A DNA stretch of 64,000 nt from Prunus persica (taxonomy: Eukaryota > Streptophyta > Magnoliopsida > Rosales > Rosaceae), in NCBI RefSeq assembly GCF_000346465.2, contig NC_034009.1, positions 47,113,657-47,177,656 of the forward strand, in the 5' to 3' direction. The notes beneath the pieces were generated by a model. The model saw only the letters and a program-made list of their open reading frames with translations, was not told where the DNA came from and did no database searches. Numbering within the stretch: the stretch's first letter is position 1; each line of letters opens with the position of its first letter. The position numbers and the translations under genes are program-made. Below, piece after piece: positions 1 to 13,412 of the stretch.

Positions 1-878
1 CCCCAATCAATTCTCACTCTCTAGTTCATAGAATGAAAGTCAAAGGCTCTCCTAAACTACAAAAAAATGCTCGAAAGAAAGGTTCCCTCTGGTCCAAAAG
101 ACACGATATGCAAAATGCATCTAAACTACCCCATTGGGACCTGCACATACTCAAAAAAACAACTATTGTTCCTTTCTTTCCTTTCCTTTACACAAGGGAG
201 CTGTAAGCCAACAATATCTAAACTCCCTACTAACTTTGTAAACCCTGTAGGACCATGAGAAGTCTCTTGTTGATCTAGGAATGACCCACCACACCAAAAA
301 AGGCAAGGAAAGAATCCCACAATTCTATGGTAACCTGGCAGTGTAACATGAAGTGGTGAACTGATTCCTCTGAATTTTACCAGATGCAACAAAATGATCC
401 TCCCCTTCTCCAGGTTATCAGAGGCAATAATTCTACCCCAAGCCGAATACCAAAATAGGGATATTAAAAGACAAAAACTATCATGTACACATTTTCTTCA
501 ACTAAGAAGTCTTTGAAATTTATGTGCAATTCAAAAGTATGCTGCTTCTGTAACAGATTGATCAGACAACATCAAATTTAACTGTGACCTCAATGGAATG
601 AGACAGCTTCACCACGAAGTGATTATATCACAGACCTTCAAATCAAAACCACCATATGAATCTTGAAGGTAAAAATAAGAAAGAAATGGGACTTCTCAAA
701 TTGGTTAACTCAATTTTTATTTTTATTTATTTGTTAAGAAGAGGAGTTTTACTATTTCCTCACTAACCGCATAAATCTGAGAAAAATAAAAACAAAATTT
801 GAGTTAAAACTTCATTTGTCCTATCCATTATATGCAGTGCATAGATAATATAATATACTAGCTTTAAAAATGACATAC
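1..878. other. probable intron of the TruA-like gene; no exon recognised
   Basis: Both strands were read for the residues that should follow exon 3 of the TruA-like gene, and none were found. There is an open frame at 392-126 on the minus strand, but it resembles no TruA segment and lacks coding character. Most likely this is one long intron whose next exon lies outside the window. Confidence 0.5.
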
Positions 879-1864
879 CACTTCACCAGGCTTCCTTTTG
901 CTTATGCGCTCAACATCTACATGACAAACATTCGACAAGGCATGGACTCCTGCATCCTACAACAACAAAAAACAGAATGCATCCACCTCATTTCCCACCA
1001 AATGTAATGCATGCTAGAAAACAACTGCGACAAAGTGGCACTTAATACTAGTAATCCTATATACTTTAATAAGATTAGAAGGAGAAGAAAACAGTGGTAA
1101 TGAACCCCAAATACAAGAAAGTCACCAGTAAATACAAAACAGACTTACAGTTCGACTTGAACAGAACATTGAAACCGGCTGGCCAATAAATTTGTGAAAA
1201 GCCTCCTACACAAATAAAAGAACCACTTGATTTGGAATAAAAATAGCAATTTGAATAAAGCATAAACCGCAGCTCAAGGATCCCATTAGTTGCAGAGACG
1301 AGGAAGGAAATGAAAGGACAATAGAACTCAAAAGTAACGAAATTTCCACTAGTAACCAAAAACATAATATTTATAAATGTAGTTCTCTAATTTATTTTTT
1401 TCGTATTTTCTATCAACACCCAGACGGAGAAAACAAAGTATCATAAATATTAAATACCTATGTGTTTAACTTCCTCCATTTTCTCACCAACCAAACAGAA
1501 ATCAGAGCACAGTATTATTTCATGAACTTTCGTCCATTGATTTTCCTTATGCAAACGAAGATAATAAAAGTCAAACTTTGATCAAAGGCTAAAACGACAA
1601 TGAATGAATCACCTCAAGAACGCCAACTACTGTACGGCAATTGGACTGTTGCTGAGACCCCGAGAAGCGAGTCCCAATGTACTCTATTGCGAGTAGATAC
1701 CGTTGAATTCCAGGGCGTTGGCTCATCGATTCTGGTTGTTGTTGTTGTTGTTGTTGTTGTTCGTCGTCGCTGAGATCGTCGGTGGTTTTGGAAATCTTTG
1801 AAGGCCTATGCGGAGAATGGGAGCTACTAATACTATCTAGTGAGTGCTTCAAATTTTCTGTCAT
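879..1864 (-). CDS. tRNA pseudouridine synthase, TruA family (5' part; gene continues beyond left edge)
   Basis: TruA-type enzymes convert uridine to pseudouridine in tRNA. Three exons are visible: 1864-1613 (84 codons, ATG at 1864), 1205-1149 (19 codons) and 956-879 (26 codons). All junctions are phase 0 with GT/AG ends, giving 129 residues. The translation carries RYLLAIEYIGTRFSGSQQQ and then CSSRTDAGVHALSNVCHVDV. The RTDAGVHA box holds the family's catalytic aspartate, here D104, exactly at the exon 2/3 junction. The N-terminus is a non-conserved Ser/Asp-rich leader with eight consecutive glutamines (residues 36-43), which could be an extension or part of an organelle-targeting leader. The expected next segment was not found in 1-878, so the rest of the gene should lie to the left of the window. 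Family assignment is firm; which plant TruA homologue it is remains open. Confidence 0.88.
1734..1762. repeat. (TTG)n trinucleotide repeat coding for polyglutamine
   Basis: This is a run of TTG on the plus strand, read as CAA codons on the minus strand inside exon 1 of the TruA-like gene. It encodes Q36-Q43. Such runs are length-polymorphic in plants, and the tract lies outside the catalytic fold. Confidence 0.85.
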
Positions 1865-2854
1865 TGATTTTCGAGCAATTTCTCAGGCCCCGAACAGTAA
1901 ATTGGAGTCTGCTAGGGTTTTGCGAGTGTGAAGTTTCGAACGTTAGGAAAACAGGGTTTAAGGGCTTAAGCTGCTGTTTGGATGCAGGACTATATCAAAC
2001 CAAAACCAGGATTGACAGTAAATAAGCAAATGCATCTGTACTAATTTACTTTTTTCTTCAATTGCAATTTGCATGTATTGCGTTAGAGTGGAGATGATAA
2101 TACTAAACCAATCCAAATGTGTTCGGTGCTCGAATCACACAATTTGAGAGAGTCCAATACTTGTTATATTTTTTTAGACTATGTTTAATGGCGTTGTACT
2201 TGACTTCTTTCTCCGGTACCGATATAGTTTAGGCTTTCTAGCTAAACACAAATCATTCTGGAATTGGAGTAACGTGAGCTTTTTGATTCAAGAAAGATAA
2301 GGTCACGGTGAGAGAAGCCGTTTAGGATGTCAAGCGGAAGCGCACTGATCTTAACTAAGTTTACCATGTGATTGTTATTAAACTCAAATGGTTGTGATTT
2401 ATAGACATCCATTAATTATGATTTATAAAGTTTCTTTCTTTCAATTTTCTGGATTTACGAGTTATGTTTCTTTGTTTCGCTAGTGCAATGATTTTCTCAC
2501 AAAAACGCAAGACTGTTCAATTAATAATCAATCTGTTATAAGAGTGGGGAAAAAAGGACAATTATTTCCCAAACTCTAATTGTTCACCAGAAATTCAACT
2601 TGAATCACTACTACTCACCATCTAACTGACCCAAGAAACTAAAAAATAAAAATAAAAATAAAAACTAAACACGCACACCAGCTAGATAGAAAACCAGGAT
2701 AGAAAACTATAACATAGACTGAAAAACAAAAACAAAAAAGAGAACCAAGGAAGAAACAAAATCTCTAGACCTAAGGTGCTTTGACTAACTCACAAAATGC
2801 CTAAAGTGCAGACAAGGAATGTATATGCAGTCCTTAACCCATTCCTCATATCCA
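1865..2854. other. intergenic: TruA-like promoter side and ECT 3' flank
   Basis: About 1 kb lies between the TruA-like start and the stop codon of the YTH gene, both on the minus strand. It should contain the promoter and 5' UTR of the TruA-like gene and the 3' UTR and polyadenylation region of the YTH gene. It is AT-rich. An A-rich purine tract occurs around 2640-2760. No other gene is supported. Confidence 0.5.
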
Positions 2855-5800
2855 TCATGGGCAACCATTGAGGGAAAGATTTTTGGTGAGTGAAATGAGA
2901 GATGCTCGATCGGAAGCCATCCTTATTCCAGCTGATTCATCATCAACGTTTCTCCCTCCTGAATTTATATGTTTCTGCAAAATGCGGCAATGAAGTTCGA
3001 AATTCAAACTCTACTTTAACAGCTATTTAGATGACAAAGAAAAGTAGGAACATTTAAGCATTAACCAAAAAAAGTGAACAATAGAACATTTCATTTCCAC
3101 TATTTTTTGTCCAAGTGGAATCTCCAAAACATCATTCAACTTTAGAGGAAAAATATCTCAAAGTGAAAACGCGCTATTGTTCTATTGTTCACTATTTTTT
3201 GCAGATGAAGATTTCATCACTAACCACAACCAACCGAACAAGCCCACCCCTTAAAAACATCAGCAAAATACCCTTCAACCCTAATCTACCTTTTTTCTAT
3301 ATCATTTTATTTAATTTTTTATTGATGAATGGTAACTTAAACCTTAATCTACAATATAATTGGAACAGCCTAATATATGCCAATAAAATACAAATCAACC
3401 AAATAATAGTCATGCGGCGCATAAGCATAAGCAGTGTTTATAGTGTCCCGGCTTTAGTGCATTGCTTGCTAATAAGAGAATCAAATGAAGGATGTAGATG
3501 TAGTACCCAATATTAAACCAGGAAAAACAGAACTTACAGTAATATCATTATTGTCATAAGTTTCCATCTTCAAAGTTGCAGGCTTACTGCTCCTCTTGGC
3601 TTTCAGAGACTTTTCTCGATCCTCATAGAAAATAAAATCATCTAACAATGATGTTTTAGCTGTGTAGCTTTTAAATATGTTCAGCATTTCCAAACCTTGC
3701 TTCAGTCCAATCTGAAAATTATAAAACACAAAAGAACAGTCTAAATTACAAACACAACAAAAACAATGGAGCAGAGAACAATCTGAACATCCAAAGGCAA
3801 GACCTGAACGAAACATAATTTACACATCATGCGTATAGCACAACCTCAACTTAAGGACAAAATATGCTTAATAATTTAACAGACTTGTCATCAATGCGAA
3901 TTATGTTTCAGTGTTTCAATGCACAAATTAAAAAGAAATTAACAAATCTAACCAAAGCAAGACCTAGCAAACTTTCATTAGTTTATAAAATAAAGTTATT
4001 TAAAAGACAATGTAACCAATGGAAAACAAAAAACAAAGTAGTACCTCTTGAGTGTCCCGGGTAAAAGTTACAGGTCTGTTATCATTATTTTCGAGGATAA
4101 TATGCCGCAATTGAGTGTTAGGTATGTCCTTTATTACATGCCATTTTACTGGGAAGAAACCACTCCACTTGTCAACTTGCCAGAAATCCATATCTTTATT
4201 GAAATCCACCTGGCCAGCCATCTCAGCTAGGCCGATAAACTGTCCACTTCCATTTACCTGAGAATGAGAATAAGAGTTCAATCTCATTGTATTACCGAGC
4301 ATGCCACATAACAAAAAACTCAATAACCCAAAAACTCTAGAGATATTAATGTGAAAATGTGTGACATGGATCCCACATCCTACCATGTCAATTCATATCA
4401 ATTATTGCATAAATCAAACTCACCGAGAAGAAGAGGAAGATGGGACACTGTGTGCCTGTCTCCCTAGATTTTGATTCAGCATCACGAAATGACGCATCTA
4501 GTTTTTTATTGCCGTTTGGAGTGCTGGCCCAAACATCATATTTAATGGACTTATGGACGTCATCCTCACTGTAAGACTTGATGACATAAAACTTCGCTTT
4601 TTCATAATCAGTCTGAAAATCTGGTAGATTATATTGATCTCTATGGACTGTAAACGATAGTTCTTCCTTCTCAATTGCTGAATCTAAAGGAGCACTCTTG
4701 TTTCGGGACCTTGGACCACGTGTCAGCTCAGTTGAGGATTCAAAATCTTCATTCCTGTTATAGTTTTCCCTGGACTTAAATCTATCATTTCCATTCAAAA
4801 TTCTCGCATTAGATTTGTAGTTCATGTGACCATTTGGAGGAAAAAGACCATACTTCTGATTAGCAAATGATGAGAACCTTCCAGCTGGGTTGTACCCCTT
4901 CAAAAGACCCGCTGAGAAATCATTGCCCAAATGCGATACCTGTAGAATAAAATTCAAAAGTTCTATATCAACATTTCGAACACTATTCATGTCAAGCAAA
5001 TACAATACAACACATAACATCCTATTAATGGTCTAAAGCAAATGCAGGAATCTTCTCTAACACTTAAGCAGCAAAGCCACCCACTACAGTAACAAATAAA
5101 GTGAAGCTATAAGTTGAGTGCTAACGTGAAAAATTATCAAAACCATAATGTTACCAAATCAAAGTTGCACAGAAAAATTATGCAAACTGCAAACCTTGTT
5201 TAATGATTTGAAGGGTTGTGTATGAGGGAGAGACTTGGAAAATCTGCTATGAAGATTGCCATTGGTTTTAGTCGAAATAAAGCCACCCGACTTAGACAAA
5301 GCAGCAGAACCTGGACCGACCTTTACATTTCCAAAACCAGAATTCGCTGCAGTAGAGACGTCTCCAACAAATGTTGTATCCCATGAATAACATGGCGCAG
5401 CTTCTGAACCATAGGAAACAGGAGGTTGCATATATCCTGAGGAAGGAAAATACTGCTGTTGACCAACACCTTGGCCGTCAATTCCCATAAGAGTTCCCGG
5501 GGCATATGGGTTATAGCCCGGAAGATAATAGACCATTGAACCATTGTCAGACTGCACACCCTGGATCAGCATAAAGGTGATAAGAATAAAATGATTTTAT
5601 GTTCAACCAGTAAGGACAGATTCATGATAAAATTTGATTTTCCAAAACCTGATTGACAAATAGAAAGAGGAAGAACATACCGTATGCTGATTATTAGCGT
5701 GTAAATAACCATGATCATCCATCTGTGTAAACGATCCATTATAACCTGCTAAATATACAAGAGTTTCATATTTTTATACAATGAAGAATTCATAGGTAGT

Positions 5801-8000
5801 TTAACTAAAAGTACAAATTTAACAAACAAAATTGCACTAGATGCACTCTTCTTAAATGCTTTCAAGTTTTTTATGCATACACTTCCAAAAAAAAGGTTTT
5901 CATGTTTTTTACTGCATATACTTCTAATAAAGGATTTCATGTTTCTAATGATATATACGACTTGAGAGTTTCAACAAACAAGAACTGTATTACATACACC
6001 ATTTATAAAGGGTTTCATGTTTCTTCTGTATATTTCAATCTCAAACTGATAGCCTTGTTACACTAGTCCAGACCAGACTAGTAACAGCCAATTCACCCCT
6101 TATCACACCCAACCCCAAGGGTGGGGGAAAATCTGTCTGAGCATCCCAAACTGTCCAAATACAAATATTCAAAAAAGCACGCCCAATTGACCTACTTATA
6201 TTTACCACCCTGTCTAAGACAAAGTTTACTCTTCTGCCAAGAGTAGATATAGAGGGATAACAAAACACCACGATTTTTAGTAAGGTAGTATAGTGTTCCA
6301 CTAAAGGAACATATTTTAGTATAGCAAGAAAAAGATCATTTCGTTTGTATGCCATAACTACAAAGCTCTTTCCATTTATTGACTTGAGGTTCAATTAGAC
6401 ACTAAATATTTCTTTTTTCAAAGGAAATATACAAAATCTCGAGGCCAACTAGAACTATATACCATTATAAAAATCAGATTAAATACAAAAAATCATTTTC
6501 ACATCTAACCTGGGTAATAATAATTGTAACAGCTAGTAGGTTGATAGTAAACACCATGCTCTCCAACTGAATCTTGATCAGTCTCACCTTTGATGCTAGA
6601 GTTGGAATCCAATAAAGAAGACATGGAGGGGATTGGATCAGATGGTATTCCGTCTTTTCCAGATACCTGCAAGAGAAATACAAGAAGAACAATGGCAAAG
6701 AAAAAAATTATAGTTGAGCAAAAGTCCACACATTAACTTAAACTTGAGCTCTCACCGACAAAAGTAAAAACAAATATATATATATATAACAAGAAAAAAA
6801 CCTATCTTTTTGAATGAGATAGAACAATCCAAAAGAAAAATCAATACACAAACCCAAGTCAGGTCAGTTGTATTCAGACCCAGACCATAAAGTATCCAAG
6901 AAAATACAAATCAAAAAAACTCAATCTGTTTGGGTTCATACAGGTCTTCAGGTACAAAAGATTAAGAATCCCAGCTGGTAGCTTATAATCATTTAGACCA
7001 ACAACTATACTTCCAACAACCAAAATTAAACTCTTCCCTCTAAAGCTCTACCCTTCTCTATAACACACAGAAGAGAACAAATTTTCAGCACCATAGGTAT
7101 AAACATCCCGACTTACAGTCTGAAAATTTCATACTTTAAGCATGTGAAACACGCTTCATGCACATCAATGACTGCATTCTTAGCTAAGTTGGTACTAATG
7201 GACAACAACATCAAATAAATTTACAAAACAGCAAGCACAGATAGATTTAACGGGATAAGAGGGAGGGGACACACATGATCAGACAGAGAAAGAGAGAGTG
7301 AGAGAGAGAGAAGGTGAAAGTTAAAACACTAAGAACAGGAATATTTGACATACCACTTCTTGCTGACTCAATCCGGTAACAGAATCTGCCGTCAGTACAG
7401 TGGATATAGGCTCTCCTGAAAACAGACAGTCAAGAAAACAACACAACTATAAAAATAGAAAACTTATTGCATCCAAAGGAATATTTCTATCAAGTACGCA
7501 GAAATTGAAATCAATTGGTCCATCATACTGAACAAAATTTCAAGCCAATCATCACATTGCATAACTCTGGAAAATCCAACACCTGATATTTTAGTACAGA
7601 AATCATACGAAAGAGACATTCAAGTGTTAGCATCACTGCACCAGAAGATTGCAAGATGATAAACAAAAATTGCAGCCTTGCAACTGAGGGAGAAAAACAA
7701 CGGTTTTTTTTTTCAGCAGTACCAATTAAATACAACTGTAGTAACAAAAGAGAGTTCTGCTGCAATACAAACAACCCATGAACTTTTTTTCGTGAAAGCT
7801 CATATCTACAGCTTTGAAAATTATTTGCAGCAAACACTTCATTGAATAAATTAAAAGAACCCAGGAAATTCTTTCAACCTAAAAACTATGCAAATATGAC
7901 TCTCTACCAAAAGTTCAAACAAATTGCACTAAGGACTTGGTGAATAATTAACTAAAAGAACAAATTAAATACCTTTCTCAATTTTCTTTTCGCCAGCCAT
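2855..8000 (-). CDS. YTH-domain m6A reader, ECT family (566 aa)
   Basis: ECT proteins bind N6-methyladenosine in mRNA in the cytoplasm and affect transcript fate. Nine exons: 8000-7973, 7415-7354, 6666-6510, 5745-5681, 5560-5195, 4939-4424, 4257-4045, 3711-3538, 2974-2855. They sum to 1701 nt with consistent phases. The start [10 protein letters not shown] is a 28-nt coding exon. Residues 1-335 are a low-complexity Tyr/Pro/Gly/Ser region, including a [14 protein letters not shown] patch, typical of ECT N-termini. The YTH domain spans about 338-480: [20 protein letters not shown], then a [20 protein letters not shown] segment across an exon joint. The three aromatic-cage tryptophans expected from YTHDF/ECT structures are W363, W424 and W429. 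The stretch before CPIFLFF (SKSRETGTQ) looks a few residues longer than I recall for ECT2. The C-terminus is a short Ser/Leu tail. Which ECT orthologue it is was not resolved. Confidence 0.95.
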
Positions 8001-9130
8001 TACCAATCCTTAAACACAATTCAAACCTAGAACCGAACAACAGGGGGAAAAAAAAACAAGGGTTAGTAACAAGGGAAAGCACTATTCTCTCCTCCTAGTG
8101 CTTAAAGAAGCCCAGCTGTGTTGCCCTAACTGATTAAACTTTCCAATTAAAAAAATATAATTATTGTAATTATAAATTCACTATGAACTTAACCCTTAAG
8201 TTTTCTTTATTTAAATTTTGACCAAAAAATAATATATTTCAAAAGAGATTTAAAAAATAAGAGGGGCAACTTATGCAAGAGGCGCACAGTAGCAAAACCA
8301 AGAAATATCCGATTCTGCCTTGGAAAACATTAGATTCCCCTTTTCCTTCAGATAACGACATGTGGATCGTCTTCCTTTATTTTTTTTTTCTTTTAAACAA
8401 AATTAGAAGTTTTACCAAAAAAAATCTCAGCGGAAAATTACGAGGACAACATAATTAGATTTTTAAACGAGATATCTCAAAGTGAAGATATTTTTCAGAG
8501 AAAGTCGGAATTCTTGTTTTCCAAGATTTGCTAAAATCAATACAAAAAAGGAAAAAAAAATTCAATTTTTAAATTTTTCTTTCCTTCTTTCCCAAGAAAA
8601 ATTGTTTGGTTTCGACGATACTACAAGCAGAAAAGCCAAAAAAAAAAAAACACTAAATAAAGATATATCATGTATCAAGAAAAGCACCCAAAAAAGAAGC
8701 GAAAATTATTTATGACAATAAATTTTCGTGAAAAAAAAAAAAGAGATGTGCAGTGGAATTTAGAGGCTTCCTTCATCAGTTGAAACGAAAACTGAAACTA
8801 GTTTCGAATTTCATAGAGAAACAGACGCTTATATGATTTAGAACGGCAAGCGTTTTGAAGAACCAAAAATCCTTAAAAGGAACTAAAAGAAACGAAGTGA
8901 GAGAAGAAACGAACCTAAGAAACGCGGATCGAAACAGCAGAAGCCGATCTGCGATGAAGGAAGAACCGCTTTTGCGATTGAGAAAAGCGCGGCGGTTTTC
9001 CCACAGAGAGTGAATTGAGTGAAAGGACTGTGTTTGTGTAGAAGAAGAAGTGGGAAAGGAACCGGCACTGACGCACTGTGTGTTGTAAGCCCTTAAGAAA
9101 TAAAGGAAAGATCTGACGGTCACGATTAGT
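8001..9130 (-). other. probable 5' UTR exon, leader intron and promoter of the ECT gene
   Basis: Just upstream of the ATG the minus strand reads a T-rich tract followed by TTCTAG and GTTTGAATTG, a good 3' splice site near 8029. A matching donor (TTAG/GTTCG) lies near 8915. This suggests a leader exon within about 8916-9080 and a leader intron, common in plant ECT genes. The region also holds A-runs (8639-8651, 8731-8741). No other coding potential is seen. Splicing here is inferred and unconfirmed. Confidence 0.45.
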
Positions 9131-11932
9131 TCCTAGTTTTTTGAAGAACGCTTTTGGACCGTCGGATTAGCGAGGTCAAAGAAGCGGGTGCCGACGTTTT
9201 GGGAATTGGGCCTTCTCATTAATTTCCCGTTTGTTGTTTGGAGGGATTTGAAAATTTGTTATTTCGGGTCTCCATTTTTAGCAAGGCTTGCCTTTTGAAC
9301 CCAAAACTTTGATGTCATCTTTTAACTTAAATTTGTTGTCAATAAAAATTCTCAAATTTATCCTGGAGACAATATTTTTTCGGTCAAATCCTGGAGACAA
9401 TTTCTTCATAACAAAAATGTAAAAATTCACCAAACCAATTACCATCTTCACAACAGTAAGCACTCACTATTCACCGCGCACTTTTATTACCAACACTCGA
9501 CAATTTTACACAGAACTTTTTATATGTGCTATTTTACTTTGAACTGCATTATATTCAATTACCAATCGTATACTAAACTCACATACATTACACGTATGTT
9601 AGGATTCGAACCCAGAACCTTACCTGAATGAGCCAATTTACCTTTTCGATATGAATACATTTAAGATACTACGTAATAAGTGTTTTTGCAATTTAACACT
9701 AAATTTTATTTATTTATAAAAAGACTTCACTATTTGTCAAATCTTTCTTTACTCGTATACTTTAGAGAGTCTCACTTTACCCCATATACTTTTTACTTTG
9801 TGTCTTAGTTTACACCATTTCGATAACTATGTCAATGAAACTGTTAACTTCTTGTTGTGCCGTGAACATTTTGGTAATTATAGTCACTGAAAAAATAATT
9901 AAATTAAACTCATTTGGTATTAACTTACGTAATATTATTTCATCATGCATATTATAAACTTAAGCACTTATATTAAATCAGTTTGAATAAGATCTAAAGT
10001 ATATTCGGTGAAATTTCATTAAGTATGCAACAACTTATGCATAAAAATGTGTGTGATCGCAAAACTGTACTTTAATTATATTGTTGCTAATTATTTTTTA
10101 AAAACAAAATAGCATAATGAAGATAATTTAATAATATCCATGAAGTTTGATACAAAATTCCATATTTTTCTTATGATTTCCGTCTTGTGTTTTGATACAA
10201 TAATGTTGAGTTTCGTTATTTTGGACCCTCAATATTTTATACCTTACTCTTAGTTTAGCTTCTTTTTTTCTTTTTGCAATGATAAGTTAATATGTGTCAT
10301 CCAAGGATCTCGAGCCTTTATATTTAGCATCAGTGAATTTATACGCATTTAAAGGAATCTTAACCATTTGATTAATCTTATGGCTAAGATTAAGCCACAT
10401 CAACAAAATTGTATTAAGTTAAAAACTCACCTTATGTATTGCATCAATCACTCGTTCATCAAGATCGTCCAGCAAGCATATACTTCTGTATAATCTGAAT
10501 ATAGTGATTCTGATTAAGTGCCTAACACAGCACGGCTCAGTATCTTTGGACGAGCCAGGACAAGGTAATTTGACTTAATATGCCGGGTCGGTCCGAGGCC
10601 CGTCATGGGTTGTGCCGCCCTAAAGCCCAACGAGCCAGCCCATTATTAAATTATATTTGTTTTAGAAAAAAAAATATATTACATAGTATTATTATATTTA
10701 TATCTTAAATTCAAGTCTATTTGTTTTTTACGTTTCCATTTTTAAAGCCCAAACAATAATTTAGCCATAATCTATTTAAATGTACTTCAAATAATGTTAT
10801 TGACCTATTTTTCCAACAAATAATAAATATTGTTAGTATATACAAAAAAAATATTTAAATGAAGTTGTACAAAAATTACCAAAAAAAAAAAAGAACGAAA
10901 AAAGAAGCAATACATTCAAATTTGGTGTGGACCCATATCGGCCCATTTAGTAGCCCAACACGAGCCTAGCCATATTCCATATGGGTTAGAGCTGTCATCT
11001 CAGGCGGGGATTGATGATTTTCATAAATAGATTATCCTAGTACGACTAATTTATTAAAGAGTTAACTCTCAAGGTGTCGGCCCAGCCCGACATGACTGGT
11101 GTAACACCTCTAGTGTCGAGTGCACCGTTGTGAATCTATAGAAACTTTCGAATTAGAGATAGGAGGTCATGAGCCCCACATGCCCAGTATACCTAGAAGG
11201 TGGGCCACATTGGCTCGGTCAATACCAAATGGTTATGAGGTGTTTCTGAGTGGCTTTGGTTTCTAAAGGGTTTTAATGAATTCTTTTGCTCATTACTACT
11301 TGAGTTGGTTGAGGATTTGATGAAATTAGATTTCTAATAAACGTGTTATTCGTTCCATGTGAAAGTTTTTGAGATGTTATTTTTGGTTTTCATACTTATG
11401 TCTTAGTTCGGGATTTGATTTTGAATTACTTATGAAGATTTTTCGATTTTATTTGATTAAGTTACCTATGTATACTTATAATTTATATTGAAAGTTGGAG
11501 AAATGATTGGTTTCAATCTTTAATACGTTTAAGAGAAATGAATGGTTTTGCTCTTCATTTGCGTACATGAGCTTTATGTGAGTTTTGAAGGAAAGATTAA
11601 AAGTGTTTTATAAGCTTGTTTGTTTTTATATATAATTTACGCAAGTAAAATATAAGTTGACTTATGGATTTGAGGAAATTCCTTGAGTAGCCTATTTATT
11701 TGCAAGTATGAACTGCTTTGAGAGTTGGGAAATTTGGAAAGCATTGCTTTAGAGTTTGTGAATATTATTGAGCATATCACTAACACGAGAACTTGGATTG
11801 ATTTGCAAATTACATTGAAAAATAATAATTGATAAAGATATACAAGTGCAAATTAAAAAAGAGAAAGAACATTGAAAACTAGTTTTAGTAAGAATAATTT
11901 ATGTTTTCAAATGTCATGCTAAAAGAAGTTTA
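9131..11932. other. gene-free tract with repeat debris
   Basis: No gene supported. At 9590-9660 there is a SINE-like piece (B-box-like GGTTCGAATCC type motif on the minus strand). At 10530-11130 there is a GC-richer patch full of short inverted GGGCC/GGCCC words (gagcc, gcccgt, cggcccagcccgac), resembling decayed DNA-transposon ends. The rest is AT-rich and unremarkable. Confidence 0.45.
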
Positions 11933-13412
11933 GCTTTTTGTGGAGAGAATGAGAAAATTTACAAAGATAATAATGGTAACTTTTGGGGCTGCTTGAATTG
12001 ATTGTAGAATTTGATGAGGTAATGCAAGAGCATTTTAGACGTATTCAAAATAATGAGATTCATTATCACTATCTTAGTTATAAAACTCAAAAATAAGTTT
12101 ATTGGTATGTTAGGCTCTAAAGTTAAAAGTGCTATAACTGAAAAATCAAATAGGAAAACTATTTTTCTGTAATACTTTATTGTACTCCAGATGCAAGTCA
12201 CCATGAGTAAATGCCTTTAAAAATTCGATGTCTAGATATGTCAAATGCTCCAATAAAGTCAGAAGGGTTGTTTTAGAGTTCTTGAAAGTGGATGATACAT
12301 TTGGATTTGGGCTTTTTAATGAGTTACAAGTTGTATTAAAGTATCTTAAACTTGATATTGATAATGTAAGGGGCTTCTTTCAAGATCATGTCCATGGATT
12401 AACTCTTAAACCATTGTCAACAACAATATGGAAAAATCATATTAATAGTGTTAGAGCCATAATAACCCAAACTGATGATATAAGACAAGCTTTGTTTTAA
12501 TTGTCTAGAAGTTAGTGAAGACGTCAAAACAATGATTGAAGTTAAATCTTTAGCAACATATGAACTAGAAAGTTTTGAATTTTTGTAGGGCATGACTATA
12601 TGGCATAACATTTTGAAAACAATTTGACTTGGTTAGCCAAAAATTGCAATATAGGATATACCAATTGATGTTGCAATGAAAAATTTGAAGGGCATTGTTT
12701 CTTATTTTGTAGACTATAGGAAAAATGGATTCATATCTGCCTTACTTTATGCCAAAGAGATAGCACCTAAGATGGAAATTGACCCTGTATTTCCTAAAAA
12801 ATGTCAAATTTGTAGGAAAAAAACAAATTGATGCATATGATCATGAAGAGACTTTTAAATCAGCTGAAGAATCTTTTAGGGTTAATTATTTTCTTGTTAT
12901 AGTTGATATTGTTATTTCTTCATTGAGGAGTAGATTTGAACAATTAGAAATATTTTTGAAGGTTTTTTGTTTGATCTTAAAAAGTTATTAAAAATGAATT
13001 ATAATAGATTGCATGAATGTTGAGCTAATCTTAAAGCTGCTTTAACACATGGCAATGAATCTGATATTAATGCTGCTTATTTGTTTTATGAATTGGAAGT
13101 GTTACAAATGTATTTACCAAAAGCGACAAAGACAACCATTCAAGTTCTCGAGTTTGTCAAAGTTGTGGATTGTTTTCCAAATGTCTTAGTTGCTTATAGA
13201 AGTATATTGACTGTGGCATCTACATAAAGAAGTTTTTCAAAATTAAAATTAATATAATCTTACTTGCGTTCTACTATGTCACAAGAAATATTGAATGGAT
13301 TGGCAATCTTATGCATTGAAAAGAATATGTTAGAAAAGCTTGATTTTGAAGACGTTATTGATGATTTTGCTTCTCAATACTCTAGAAGATTAAAAAAAAA
13401 AGAAAAAAAAGA
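11933..13412 (+). pseudogene. decayed hAT-family transposase (DUF4371 / hAT C-terminal dimerisation region)
   Basis: Read in three frames with several stops, the plus strand shows pieces of a zinc-finger MYM/TTF-type hAT transposase in the right order. They are [13 protein letters not shown] (about 11950), [20 protein letters not shown] then NEIHYHYL (about 11990-12080), an EFLKVDDTFGFGLFNEL block (12275 on), GLTLKPLSTTIWKNHINSVR (12395 on), a middle block near 12680-12770, and the C-terminal RSFSKLKLI..YLRSTMSQEILNGLA block (13226-13310). DIDNVRG joins almost directly to GLTLKPLS, where intact relatives have a long domain, so an internal deletion is also present. This copy cannot encode an active enzyme. 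Its 3' side continues to a GC-rich terminus near 13814. Confidence 0.85.

Noticed and set aside
126..392. 88-codon open frame on minus near the left edge
   Set aside because: Does not match any TruA segment or known domain; likely intronic.
12228..12500. 90-codon frame as a possible independent small gene
   Set aside because: Its sequence is a middle piece of the hAT transposase relic, with matching pieces on both sides in other frames.
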